A stretch of 64,000 nt of DNA from Enterovibrio gelatinilyticus (GTDB lineage Bacteria > Pseudomonadota > Gammaproteobacteria > Enterobacterales > Vibrionaceae): assembly GCF_028683095.1 (NCBI RefSeq), contig NZ_JAJUBC010000005.1, positions 170,151-234,150 on the forward strand, written 5' to 3'. The notes under the pieces were generated by a model that was not told where the DNA came from, did no database searches, and saw only the letters and a program-made list of their open reading frames with translations. Shown here piece by piece: positions 26,219 through 33,744 of the stretch. The position numbers were made by a program, and so were the translations under genes. The first letter of the stretch is position 1. Each line of letters opens with the position of its first letter.

Positions 26219-26248
26219 ATGTTATCGGTAACATGTTACCGGTAACGT
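26219..26248. promoter_or_regulatory. Two overlapping GntR operators between gntK and gntP
   Basis: Two ATGTTA-N4-TAACAT-type sites share two bases: 26219-26234 with spacer TCGG, a perfect match, and 26233-26248 with spacer CCGG and one mismatch (TAACGT). Their centres are 14 bp apart. The site controls divergent transcription of gntK-edd and gntP-eda. Confidence 0.8.
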
Positions 26249-26301
26249 AAACAAATGTGAACTCACACACAAACAATAACAATGCTAGAAAAGGTGTAAC
26301 T

Positions 26302-27678
26302 ATGGAGCAGTTAGTTCAACCCTCAGATCCTACGTTTTTGTTAACCATTGCTGTGTTCGCTATCGCGGCACTCTTGGTATTGATCATTAAATTAAAAGTG
26401 CATGCGTTTGTCTCACTGACCATTGTCAGCTTGGGTACAGCGATTGCGACTGGCGTTGCGTCAGAACAAGTGGTTCCAACCATGATGGGTGGTTTTGGTG
26501 GCACACTGGCTTCCGTCGCGCTGCTTGTTGGTCTTGGCGCGATGATTGGTAAAATCCTCGAAGTCACTGGTGGTGCGCAGGTTCTTGCAGACACGCTGAT
26601 CGGTCGGTTTGGCAAAGACAAGGCCCCGTTTGCGTTGGGTATTGCCTCACTGCTCTTCGGTTTCCCTATTTTCTTTGACGCTGGCCTTGTGGTGATGATG
26701 CCAATCATCCTGAGTGTTGCTAGCCGTTTCGGCGGTTCTCCGCTGAAATACGCACTGCCATCAGCAGGCGCATTTGCGGTAATGCACGGCTTTGTTCCGC
26801 CGCACCCTGGCCCTGTTGCAGCTGCTGAGTTTCTTGGCGCAAACATTGGTCTTCTACTTGTGGTGGGTTTGCTGGTTGCGATTCCAACATGGTACTTGGG
26901 CGCGTATCTTTTCGGCCTGTACGCGGGTAAGAAGTTCGATATTCCTTTGTCTAAAGCCTTCTTCAACGGCGATACCGTTGTTGATGAATCAAAGTTACCA
27001 AAATTTGCCACGGTAATGAGCATTCTGGTGCTGCCTGTGGTACTTATCTGTCTCGACACGGGTCTGCACACGCTATCTGTTGCTGGCATCATTGACGGCA
27101 ACACGCCGGTCATTGAATTCCTGCGCATGCTTGGCAAAACACCCGTTGCACTGCTTATCACTCTGCTGGTCTGTTTGGTGGTATTTGCCAAAGACTACGG
27201 CATGGCAAAACTTGAAAAACTGTGTGGTGACTCATTAGCGCCAATCTGTGGTGTGGTATTGGTCACCGGTGCTGGCGGTATGTTCGGTGGTGTATTGCGT
27301 GCAAGCGGTATCGGCGATGCATTAGCTGGCGTACTGACAGACACAGGTATGCCAGTGATTTTGGCAGCATTCGTTATCTCAACGTGTCTTCGCGTTGCTC
27401 AAGGCTCGGCGACCGTTGCACTGACAACCACCGCAGCTCTAATTGCCCCAGTGGTTGCATCGACTGTAGGCTTAAGCGAACTCGATTTATGCTTTATCGT
27501 TATCGCCATTGCGAGTGGCGCGACGGTACTTTCACACTTCAACGACTCAGGCTTTTGGCTGGTTTCTCGTCTGCTCGATATGGATGAGAAAACCACACTG
27601 AAAACATGGACCGTGATGGAAACATTGCTAGGCGGTATCGCATTTATTATCGTCGCGGCACTTAGCTTTATTTTGTAG
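26302..27678 (+). CDS. gntP: Gluconate:H+ symporter, GntP family
   Basis: The protein has 458 residues from ATG 26302 (MEQLVQPSDPTFLL). It has about 12-14 membrane helices, with family landmarks KVHAFVSLTIVSLGTAIATG, GGFGGTLASVALLVGLGAMIGKILE, FGFPIFFDAGLVVMMPI and FVPPHPGPVAAA. GntP-family permeases import gluconate with protons. It is divergent from gntK across the shared GntR operators and 9 bases upstream of eda, giving a compact operon: uptake, phosphorylation, dehydration and cleavage of gluconate. Which Gnt subtype it is (GntP, GntT or GntU) cannot be told from sequence inspection. Confidence 0.9.
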   Translation: MEQLVQPSDPTFLLTIAVFAIAALLVLIIKLKVHAFVSLTIVSLGTAIATGVASEQVVPTMMGGFGGTLASVALLVGLGAMIGKILEVTGGAQVLADTLIGRFGKDKAPFALGIASLLFGFPIFFDAGLVVMMPIILSVASRFGGSPLKYALPSAGAFAVMHGFVPPHPGPVAAAEFLGANIGLLLVVGLLVAIPTWYLGAYLFGLYAGKKFDIPLSKAFFNGDTVVDESKLPKFATVMSILVLPVVLICLDTGLHTLSVAGIIDGNTPVIEFLRMLGKTPVALLITLLVCLVVFAKDYGMAKLEKLCGDSLAPICGVVLVTGAGGMFGGVLRASGIGDALAGVLTDTGMPVILAAFVISTCLRVAQGSATVALTTTAALIAPVVASTVGLSELDLCFIVIAIASGATVLSHFNDSGFWLVSRLLDMDEKTTLKTWTVMETLLGGIAFIIVAALSFIL

Positions 27679-27687
27679 AGGTAAACA

Positions 27688-28305
27688 ATGAAAACGATTG
27701 AACAGCGACTAAAAGAAATCCAAATCGTCCCAGTCATTGCGATTAACGATGTCGCTCACGCTCTGCCTCTGGCAAAAGTGTTGGTAGAAAACGGCCTGCC
27801 ATGTGCTGAAGTCACTTTCCGTACAGAAGCGGCAGCGGAATCTATTCGTATTATGCGTGACGCCTACCCTGAGCTATTGATTGGCGCAGGCACCGTACTC
27901 ACGACGGAACAAGTCGACATCGCGATTGACGCGGGTGTGGACTTCATTGTGAGCCCAGGCTTCAACCCGACCACAGTGAAGTACTGTCAACAGCGCAACA
28001 TGCCAATCGTACCGGGTGTGAACAACCCAAGTCTGGTTGAGCAAGCGATGGAAATGGGCCTGAAGACTTTGAAATTCTTCCCTGCTGAGCCTTCTGGTGG
28101 CGTTAACATGCTAAAAGCACTCGGTGCGGTTTACCCTGTGAGTTTTATGCCAACAGGTGGCGTCAGCCCAGCCAACGTTGATCAGTACCTTGCGCTAAAA
28201 AGTGTTGTCGCATGTGGTGGTACGTGGATGGTACCGACTGACATGATGGACAACGGCGATTGGGACGGCATAGCCGCGCTAGTCAAAGCGGTTTCCGAGC
28301 GTTAA
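27688..28305 (+). CDS. eda: KDPG/KHG aldolase (Eda)
   Basis: The protein has 205 residues, the usual length. The fold and motifs are those of Eda: PVIAINDVAHALPLAKVLVE, CAEVTFRTEAA (catalytic Glu), IGAGTVLTTEQV, FIVSPGFNP and the Schiff-base lysine in TLKFFPAE, then MPTGGVSPANV. It cleaves 2-keto-3-deoxy-6-phosphogluconate into pyruvate and glyceraldehyde-3-phosphate. The gene is 9 bases after gntP and is followed by an 8-bp tandem repeat and a terminator. Confidence 0.95.
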   Translation: MKTIEQRLKEIQIVPVIAINDVAHALPLAKVLVENGLPCAEVTFRTEAAAESIRIMRDAYPELLIGAGTVLTTEQVDIAIDAGVDFIVSPGFNPTTVKYCQQRNMPIVPGVNNPSLVEQAMEMGLKTLKFFPAEPSGGVNMLKALGAVYPVSFMPTGGVSPANVDQYLALKSVVACGGTWMVPTDMMDNGDWDGIAALVKAVSER

Positions 28306-28307
28306 TC

Positions 28308-28377
28308 GTTAAACAGTTAAACAGTTAAACAGTTAAACAGTTAAACAGTTAAACAGTTAAACAGTTAAACAGTTAAA
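28308..28377 (+). repeat. 8-bp tandem repeat (GTTAAACA) x8 plus partial copy
   Basis: Eight exact copies of GTTAAACA run from 28308 to 28371, followed by GTTAAA. The array begins 3 bases after the eda stop and ends 14 bases before the eda terminator stem. It carries a TAA in every copy, so it is non-coding. Perfect copies suggest recent slippage. Confidence 0.95.
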
Positions 28378-28390
28378 TCCATAACATCCT

Positions 28391-28420
28391 AAGCCGAGCC
28401 CCCCCCTGCTCGGCTTTTTT
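28391..28420 (+). terminator. Intrinsic terminator of the gntP-eda operon
   Basis: AAGCCGAGC (28391-28399) pairs with GCTCGGCTT (28408-28416) around a C-rich loop, followed by a T-run to 28420. The rest of the gap up to 28559 shows no clear feature. Confidence 0.85.
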
Positions 28421-28559
28421 ATTGCTTCTATTCCCTCATCACCCTCGCCGTCATCATTGCTTTAGCCTCGCTTGATCGCCGAGCTGTATCAACAATAAAC
28501 CGCTTGGCTAACTCAGCCACAGCTACCCTATTTGCATCCATTGTGAAGAGGGTTTTGCT

Positions 28560-29327
28560 ATGTCTGCGATTCAACAGTTCAGCCTTGATGGGCAGGTCGC
28601 CATTGTCACTGGCGCTGCGGCGGGGATTGGTCGGCGTATTGCTGAAATGTTTGCTGATGCAGGGGCTGCAATTGTAGTGAGTGACCTTGATTTACAAGCC
28701 GCCAATGACGTAGTTTCTACCATCAAAACCCATGGCGGTCGCGCCGTCGCTACGGTGTGCAATGTCACCGATGATACAGACCGAATCGCGCTGGTTGATA
28801 CCGCTGTGCGGGAATTTGGCAAGCTCACAATCCTTGCTAATAATGCAGGAGGTGGAGGCCCAAAACCGTTTGATATGCCGATGAAAGATTTCGAATGGGC
28901 CTACCAACTCAACGTATTCTCGCCGTTTCGATTAATGCAGTTATGCGCTCCTGCCATGCAAAAAGCAGGCGGCGGGGCAATGCTAAACATCAGCTCTATG
29001 GCGGGTGAAAACAAGAACTCGCACATGGCGTCTTATGGTTCATCAAAAGCTGCGGTCAATCACCTCACACGAAACACAGCGTTTGATTTAGGGCCAATGG
29101 GCATTCGTGTGAATGCGATTGCACCAGGGGCAATCCGCACTGCGGCGTTGGAGAAAGTGCTCACAACTGACATTGAAAAAGCCATGCTGAAACACACGCC
29201 ACTTGGCCGATTAGGGAAAACCGATGATATCGCTTCTGCCGCTCTGTTTTTGTGTTCCCCAGCAGCGGCTTGGGTGAGTGGACAAGTGCTTACCGTCAGC
29301 GGTGGAGGTAGTCAGGAATTAAGTTAA
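28560..29327 (+). CDS. hdhA: SDR oxidoreductase, HdhA-like (7-alpha-hydroxysteroid dehydrogenase type)
   Basis: This 255-residue short-chain dehydrogenase has an N-terminal cofactor motif VTGAAAGIG, then NNAGGGGPKPFDMPM, catalytic Ser in NISSMA, YGSSKAA (Tyr and Lys of YxxxK) and a C-terminal FLCSPAAAWVSGQVLTVSGG. The NNAGGGGPKPFDMPM and AAWVSGQ stretches closely match E. coli HdhA, an NAD-dependent 7-alpha-hydroxysteroid dehydrogenase. In a marine bacterium the natural substrate may be another sterol or alcohol. It stands alone with its own terminator at 29392-29425. Confidence 0.8.
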   Translation: MSAIQQFSLDGQVAIVTGAAAGIGRRIAEMFADAGAAIVVSDLDLQAANDVVSTIKTHGGRAVATVCNVTDDTDRIALVDTAVREFGKLTILANNAGGGGPKPFDMPMKDFEWAYQLNVFSPFRLMQLCAPAMQKAGGGAMLNISSMAGENKNSHMASYGSSKAAVNHLTRNTAFDLGPMGIRVNAIAPGAIRTAALEKVLTTDIEKAMLKHTPLGRLGKTDDIASAALFLCSPAAAWVSGQVLTVSGGGSQELS

Positions 29328-29391
29328 TACCCCTTTGATGAGGGGAGAAGCAGAGACAAAGAGATGGAGCAATGAAACAATGAAGCAGGGG

Positions 29392-29425
29392 CAAGGGGCG
29401 TGTTTGAGTCAAACCGCCCCCTTTT
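29392..29425 (+). terminator. Intrinsic terminator after hdhA
   Basis: GGGGCG and GTTTGA pair with TCAAAC and CGCCCC, with one bulged T and a one-base apical G, followed by CTTTT. A 16-base direct repeat, TTTAACATGAGTTAGA, follows at 29424-29439 and 29441-29456. Confidence 0.65.
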
Positions 29426-29468
29426 AACATGAGTTAGAATTTAACATGAGTTAGACGTTAGAGAGCGT

Positions 29469-30017
29469 TTATTGCTCCATAATGACCTTCAGATTCTCTA
29501 GGCCCACCTTGTATAGCCCAACGATCGCGCCAATTGCCGTTTCGTCATTCAGATTCTCTGGCGGATCGTTGTTTGGGTCACCTCGGTAAAACCCGGCCTT
29601 CCACGTCACGATGCTTTTATCGCCGTCAGCTTTCACTGTGATGGTCGATTGATAGTTGGTCACAGGGAGAAGTGCGGTGTTATTTTTGCTGATTTTGTAT
29701 TTCAGCAGCATGCCTTCTTTGTCTAACTTTTTCAGTTGCTCCGTTACGCTTTGCTCACCCACATAAACAACGCGCACCGCCCCTTTCTGATCAGCAGGTT
29801 CTTTCTCCATCACCACCTTGGTCACAGGTGGTAACCACGTTAGGCTGTCAAACGCACCCACGGTTTTCCATACCTTTTCGGCAGGTGCGTCAATCGTGAT
29901 GGATTCTTTCACCTTGAGCCTTGAGGGGCCATGAGCATAAACAAAGGACGAACCCAGAAAGCTGATGATAGTGAGTAAAAGGAGGGGGAGTTTTACTAGC
30001 ATGAGTTGTTTGAGCAT
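29469..30017 (-). CDS. Exported SRPBCC (START/PYR-like) family protein
   Basis: The protein has 182 residues from ATG at 30017; an upstream ATG at 30035 would add six. A signal peptide covers about the first 28 residues (LPLLLLTIISFLGSSFVYA before HGPS). The mature part is a helix-grip domain: ESITIDAPAEKVWKTVGAFD, LTWLPPV, GAVRVVYVG, YQSTITVKADGD and a long C-terminal helix. SRPBCC domains bind hydrophobic ligands in a deep pocket. The exported form is typical of proteobacterial proteins of unknown ligand. It lies downstream of the PHA depolymerase gene on the same strand. Confidence 0.75.
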   Translation of the reverse strand: MLKQLMLVKLPLLLLTIISFLGSSFVYAHGPSRLKVKESITIDAPAEKVWKTVGAFDSLTWLPPVTKVVMEKEPADQKGAVRVVYVGEQSVTEQLKKLDKEGMLLKYKISKNNTALLPVTNYQSTITVKADGDKSIVTWKAGFYRGDPNNDPPENLNDETAIGAIVGLYKVGLENLKVIMEQ

Positions 30018-30128
30018 GAATCGTTTCCTTCTCAATACTGAAGACCGTTTCTGTTATAACGGTGATTGAGAAGGAACAGAATCGCACCTCAGGCAAAAGT
30101 GTTTTTCCAGCCAGCGTGTGCAACTAGG

Positions 30129-31370
30129 CTATGCAGCCCGCACCATTTTAGGGTTATGCTTCTTGATAAAGCCTTTGATTTTCGGGGCTATAACGTCGCG
30201 ATAACGCCTTCCATTAAAAATCCCATAGTGCCCAACGCCTTGTTGCTCATAATGCATTTTTTTGGATTTTCTCAGTTTTTCACACAAGTCCAAAGCTGCG
30301 GAAGTTTGACCTCGCCCTGTAATATCGTCCAATTCCCCTTCAATGGTAAAGATGGCCGTATCTGTAATGCTATCTAGATCCACCCGCTTGCCACGATAGG
30401 TCATGGTCTTGTTTGGCAACTTGTGTTCGAGAAAAACTTTACGAATAGTGTCCAAGTAGTAATGGGCAGGCAAATCCATCACCGCCAAATACTCATTGTA
30501 GAACTGGCGATGTGACTCAGCATTTTCGCCATCACCTTTAACCAAGTCACCGAAGAACTTGAAGTGCTTTTGCACATGGGTATCAAGGTTCATCGACATA
30601 AAACCAGAAAGTTGAACAAAACCGGGATACACCCATTGTCCCACCCCTTTGTATTGTTCGGGCACAGAACAAATCACGTTCGACTCAAACCATTCTAAAT
30701 CTTTACCGCTGGCGTAATCATTCACTTCCGTTGGGTTGATGCGCGTATCAATCGGCCCGCCCATCAGTGTCATACTCGCAGGTGTCGCCGGGTTATTTCT
30801 CTCTGCCATCAATGCTGTCGCGACCATCAATGGTACACACGGTTGGCACACGGCAATCGTGTGAGTGTCAGGCCCGAGCATTTCTAAAAATTCAACCAAG
30901 TAGTCCACATAGTCATCGAAGTGAAACTCACCTTCGCTGATTGGCACATCTCGGGCATTTTGCCAATCGGTTACATACACATCATGATCTGGGAGAAATT
31001 CCTTGATGGTTCCACGTAGCAACGTCGCAAAATGGCCAGAAAGCGGAGCGACAAAGAGCACTTTCGGCTGCTGAGGCTGCGCTTTACTTCGGCGAAAATG
31101 AAGCAAATTACAAAATGGTTTATTCGAAATGACATTGTATTGAATCGCCAGACTTTGGCCGTTAATCACCGTATGGTCGAGCCCCCAGGCAGGTTCGTCA
31201 TAGCAATCTGTTAATCGCTCCACCAGCTCCATGGACGCATCAAAAGTGCGAACGACGGATAAGTCACGCATGCAATTCCAAGGCGCAGCGTTAACATCTC
31301 TGACAAATTTCACCCAACTGTTTAGCGGTTTGATGGATTCCATATATGTCGCATTGAGCTCGTAAAGCAT
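30129..31370 (-). CDS. phaZ: Intracellular polyhydroxyalkanoate depolymerase
   Basis: This 413-residue alpha/beta hydrolase has no signal peptide. Markers of intracellular PhaZ are VLFVAPLSGHFATLLRGTIK, DVYVTDWQNARDVP, FDDYVDYLVEFLE and the cysteine nucleophile in IAVCQPCVPLM, in place of the usual lipase serine. GGPIDTRINPT and the catalytic His in QGVGHYGIFNGRRY follow. It mobilises stored poly-3-hydroxybutyrate. No PHA synthase or phasin genes lie in the window, so the rest of the pathway must be elsewhere. It is divergent from the binding-protein/sensor operon at 31633. Confidence 0.85.
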   Translation of the reverse strand: MLYELNATYMESIKPLNSWVKFVRDVNAAPWNCMRDLSVVRTFDASMELVERLTDCYDEPAWGLDHTVINGQSLAIQYNVISNKPFCNLLHFRRSKAQPQQPKVLFVAPLSGHFATLLRGTIKEFLPDHDVYVTDWQNARDVPISEGEFHFDDYVDYLVEFLEMLGPDTHTIAVCQPCVPLMVATALMAERNNPATPASMTLMGGPIDTRINPTEVNDYASGKDLEWFESNVICSVPEQYKGVGQWVYPGFVQLSGFMSMNLDTHVQKHFKFFGDLVKGDGENAESHRQFYNEYLAVMDLPAHYYLDTIRKVFLEHKLPNKTMTYRGKRVDLDSITDTAIFTIEGELDDITGRGQTSAALDLCEKLRKSKKMHYEQQGVGHYGIFNGRRYRDVIAPKIKGFIKKHNPKMVRAA

Positions 31371-31632
31371 ACGCTGTCCCTACTGTTAAAAAACACGTGG
31401 CACAACGCCACTATTAACTAACTACTTAATTAACAGACTAGACCAGAAAATCAGGACACAGGATTAAGCACTTGCTTTAACATCGAAAACCATTCATCCA
31501 CGCCTCTCTATCCCTTTTAGACACCGAGAGTCTCACTGGCGAAACATGCGTTCTATTTCTAATCTCTATAGGTGCAAGTGGTATTTGTGCACTGGCTGAT
31601 GAAAAATCCAATGAAACCATAAGGGAATACCA

Positions 31633-33744
31633 ATGATGCGTATGTTAATGCTAGGTATGGCGGTCCTATTACTTACCAGTTGTGAACGCAATGCTCAGTC
31701 AAACACGAAAACTGCAGTGAAAGCCGAAACCATCACACTTACCTTGGCACTCTCCAGTGCATCGGGAAAAGCTGAGCTTCAGACAGCAGAGCACTTCGCG
31801 GATCTGGTTGATACCACAACGCAAGGTGAAATCTCTGTCAGGGTGATAACTCCCCCTTCATCAACATTTGATAGGGAGATCATTGCGCAAGTGCAGCAAG
31901 GCGAATTAGACATAGCGATAACGCCTTCCTCCAAATTGTCCCATTTAACCCCGAAAATGCAGATTTTAGATCTGCCTTACCTATTCAAAGATGAGGCTGC
32001 TGCACGTCGTGTTTATAACAGCAACGCAGGGCGAACACTGTTATCTGATCTAAAAGACCATGACTTAGAAGGCCTGGCGTTATGGCCCGGAGGATTAAAA
32101 CAACTCATCACCAATTTTCCGCTTTTGAGGTTCGAAGATTTTAATAACAAACGCTTCGATACCATGGAAAGCAGAGTGATACGGGAGCAGTTCGACGCAT
32201 GGGGAGCAAATACGATAGCCATTGCTGCTAATCAAACTGCCGACGCTTTCACGCAAAAAGCCATTGATGGAACAGAAAACACTTACGCTAACATCGCAAA
32301 GCTAGGTATTGAGGATTTACATGTCATTGAAACTAACCACGGGTTTCTGACATTTGTCATGATGATGTCTTCTCGCAAACTCAAATCCTTACCCTCCCCA
32401 CTCAAAACCGCGTTGATGGAGGCCGTTAAAGCAAGCGCTTTACATCATCAAATATTGGTTAATACCGCACGGCAAGAAGCCATCCGTGTAGTAAAAACGC
32501 AACAAGCCGTCATTCCTGTTTCTCCCGCATTGCTTCATGACATGGAAAAGTCCTTCAAGTCCCTTCTAGAGCTCAACCGAATGGCATTTGGCACTGTGTT
32601 GGTTGAACAGGTACTTCAAGCACGTGAAGATTGGAAGCAAACGCATTCTGACACCTTAATTGTTGCATTGGATGCCGACCTTCAAGGAAGTGCAGCCCTG
32701 TCCGGACTCGCAATTCGCCGTGGCATTGAACTGGCTCTAGATGAGATCAATGAACAAGGTGGCTTGCTCGGCAAACCCGTCAAACTGATCGCCAGAGACA
32801 ACTCAATGGTGCCTTCTCGAGGGGTCGACAACATCAAAACGTTCGCAACGCAGCCAAACCTTCTTGCTATTTTTGGCGGTATAAGCAGCCCAGTCATGTT
32901 AGCTGAACTCGATTTCATTCATGAAAACAATATGCTGATGCTAGCTCCATGGGCCGCCGCCACCCCTATTGTTGATAGTGGTCGACAGCCAAACTTCGTT
33001 TTCCGAGTTTCCGTACGAGATGAGTATGCCGCTGAGTTTCTCCTTAAGGGCGCCTTGAACGTCTCGAATAATATAGGGCTACTCTTGGTCAACAACGGAT
33101 GGGGGCGAAGCAACTACAAGGGCCTAACCGAAGCGATGAAAAAACGATCCATTGAACCCGCGTCTTTGGAATGGTTTGATTGGGGTGAAAAAGAGTTTGC
33201 CGACAAGACTCAACGCTTGGTCGACCAAGGGGCGGAAGTGATCATATATGTTGGAAACGCCGTCGAAGGTGAAAAATTTCTCTCAGTATTATCAACGCTC
33301 CCTGATCCACCCGTCGTCGTATCCCATTGGGGCATCACAGGTTCTGAGTTTGCAAAAAATGCCGCCAACGCGCTTGAGAAAGTCGACCTACGCGTGCTGC
33401 AAACCATTTCATTTATCGACAACGACTCCCCCGCTGTGAGCTCTCTCGCGTCAAAGTATCAACGGAAATACTCCACATCATCAACGAAAGACATTTTTGC
33501 CCCGTCCGGCACCGCCCATGCCTACGACTTAATGAACTTACTCGCACAGGCAACTCGGCAGGCAAATGAAAACAGCATGGTTCGCATTCGCCAAGAAATG
33601 AAAAAGATAAGAAAACATAAAGGCGTGATGAAAGAGTATCTGCATCCATTTAAACAGCAGCATGATGCCTTAACAGCTGACGACTACATTTTCACTCACT
33701 ACCACAACGGAAAGCTTCACCCTTTGGAGCAGATCCGCAAATGA
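31633..33744 (+). CDS. Fusion lipoprotein: TRAP (DctP-type) plus LivJ/PBP1-type binding domains
   Basis: The protein has 703 residues with a lipoprotein signal ending LLLTSC (Cys17). Residues about 30-340 resemble a TRAP-transporter solute receptor (DctP/TAXI-like): FDREIIAQVQQGELDIAITP, ILDLPYLFKDE, GTENTYANIAKL. Residues about 345-700 are a LivJ-like type I binding protein: RRGIELALDEINEQGGLLGK, FGGISSPVMLAEL, PSGTAHAYDLMN. No permease gene is nearby. The stop overlaps the kinase ATG (ATGA), so the protein is most likely a dual periplasmic ligand sensor for that kinase, not a transporter part. Ligands are unknown; candidates are dicarboxylates or sugar acids and branched-chain amino acids or amides. 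Confidence 0.75.
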   Translation: MMRMLMLGMAVLLLTSCERNAQSNTKTAVKAETITLTLALSSASGKAELQTAEHFADLVDTTTQGEISVRVITPPSSTFDREIIAQVQQGELDIAITPSSKLSHLTPKMQILDLPYLFKDEAAARRVYNSNAGRTLLSDLKDHDLEGLALWPGGLKQLITNFPLLRFEDFNNKRFDTMESRVIREQFDAWGANTIAIAANQTADAFTQKAIDGTENTYANIAKLGIEDLHVIETNHGFLTFVMMMSSRKLKSLPSPLKTALMEAVKASALHHQILVNTARQEAIRVVKTQQAVIPVSPALLHDMEKSFKSLLELNRMAFGTVLVEQVLQAREDWKQTHSDTLIVALDADLQGSAALSGLAIRRGIELALDEINEQGGLLGKPVKLIARDNSMVPSRGVDNIKTFATQPNLLAIFGGISSPVMLAELDFIHENNMLMLAPWAAATPIVDSGRQPNFVFRVSVRDEYAAEFLLKGALNVSNNIGLLLVNNGWGRSNYKGLTEAMKKRSIEPASLEWFDWGEKEFADKTQRLVDQGAEVIIYVGNAVEGEKFLSVLSTLPDPPVVVSHWGITGSEFAKNAANALEKVDLRVLQTISFIDNDSPAVSSLASKYQRKYSTSSTKDIFAPSGTAHAYDLMNLLAQATRQANENSMVRIRQEMKKIRKHKGVMKEYLHPFKQQHDALTADDYIFTHYHNGKLHPLEQIRK

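Noticed and set aside
26316..27191. A long frame antisense to the gluconate permease
   Set aside because: It lies wholly inside gntP on the opposite strand, is rich in Ser/Pro/Thr/Ala as expected of a membrane-protein shadow, and has no recognisable motif.
28308..28377. Possible CRISPR-like array
   Set aside because: The units are 8 bp with no spacers, so it is a simple tandem repeat.
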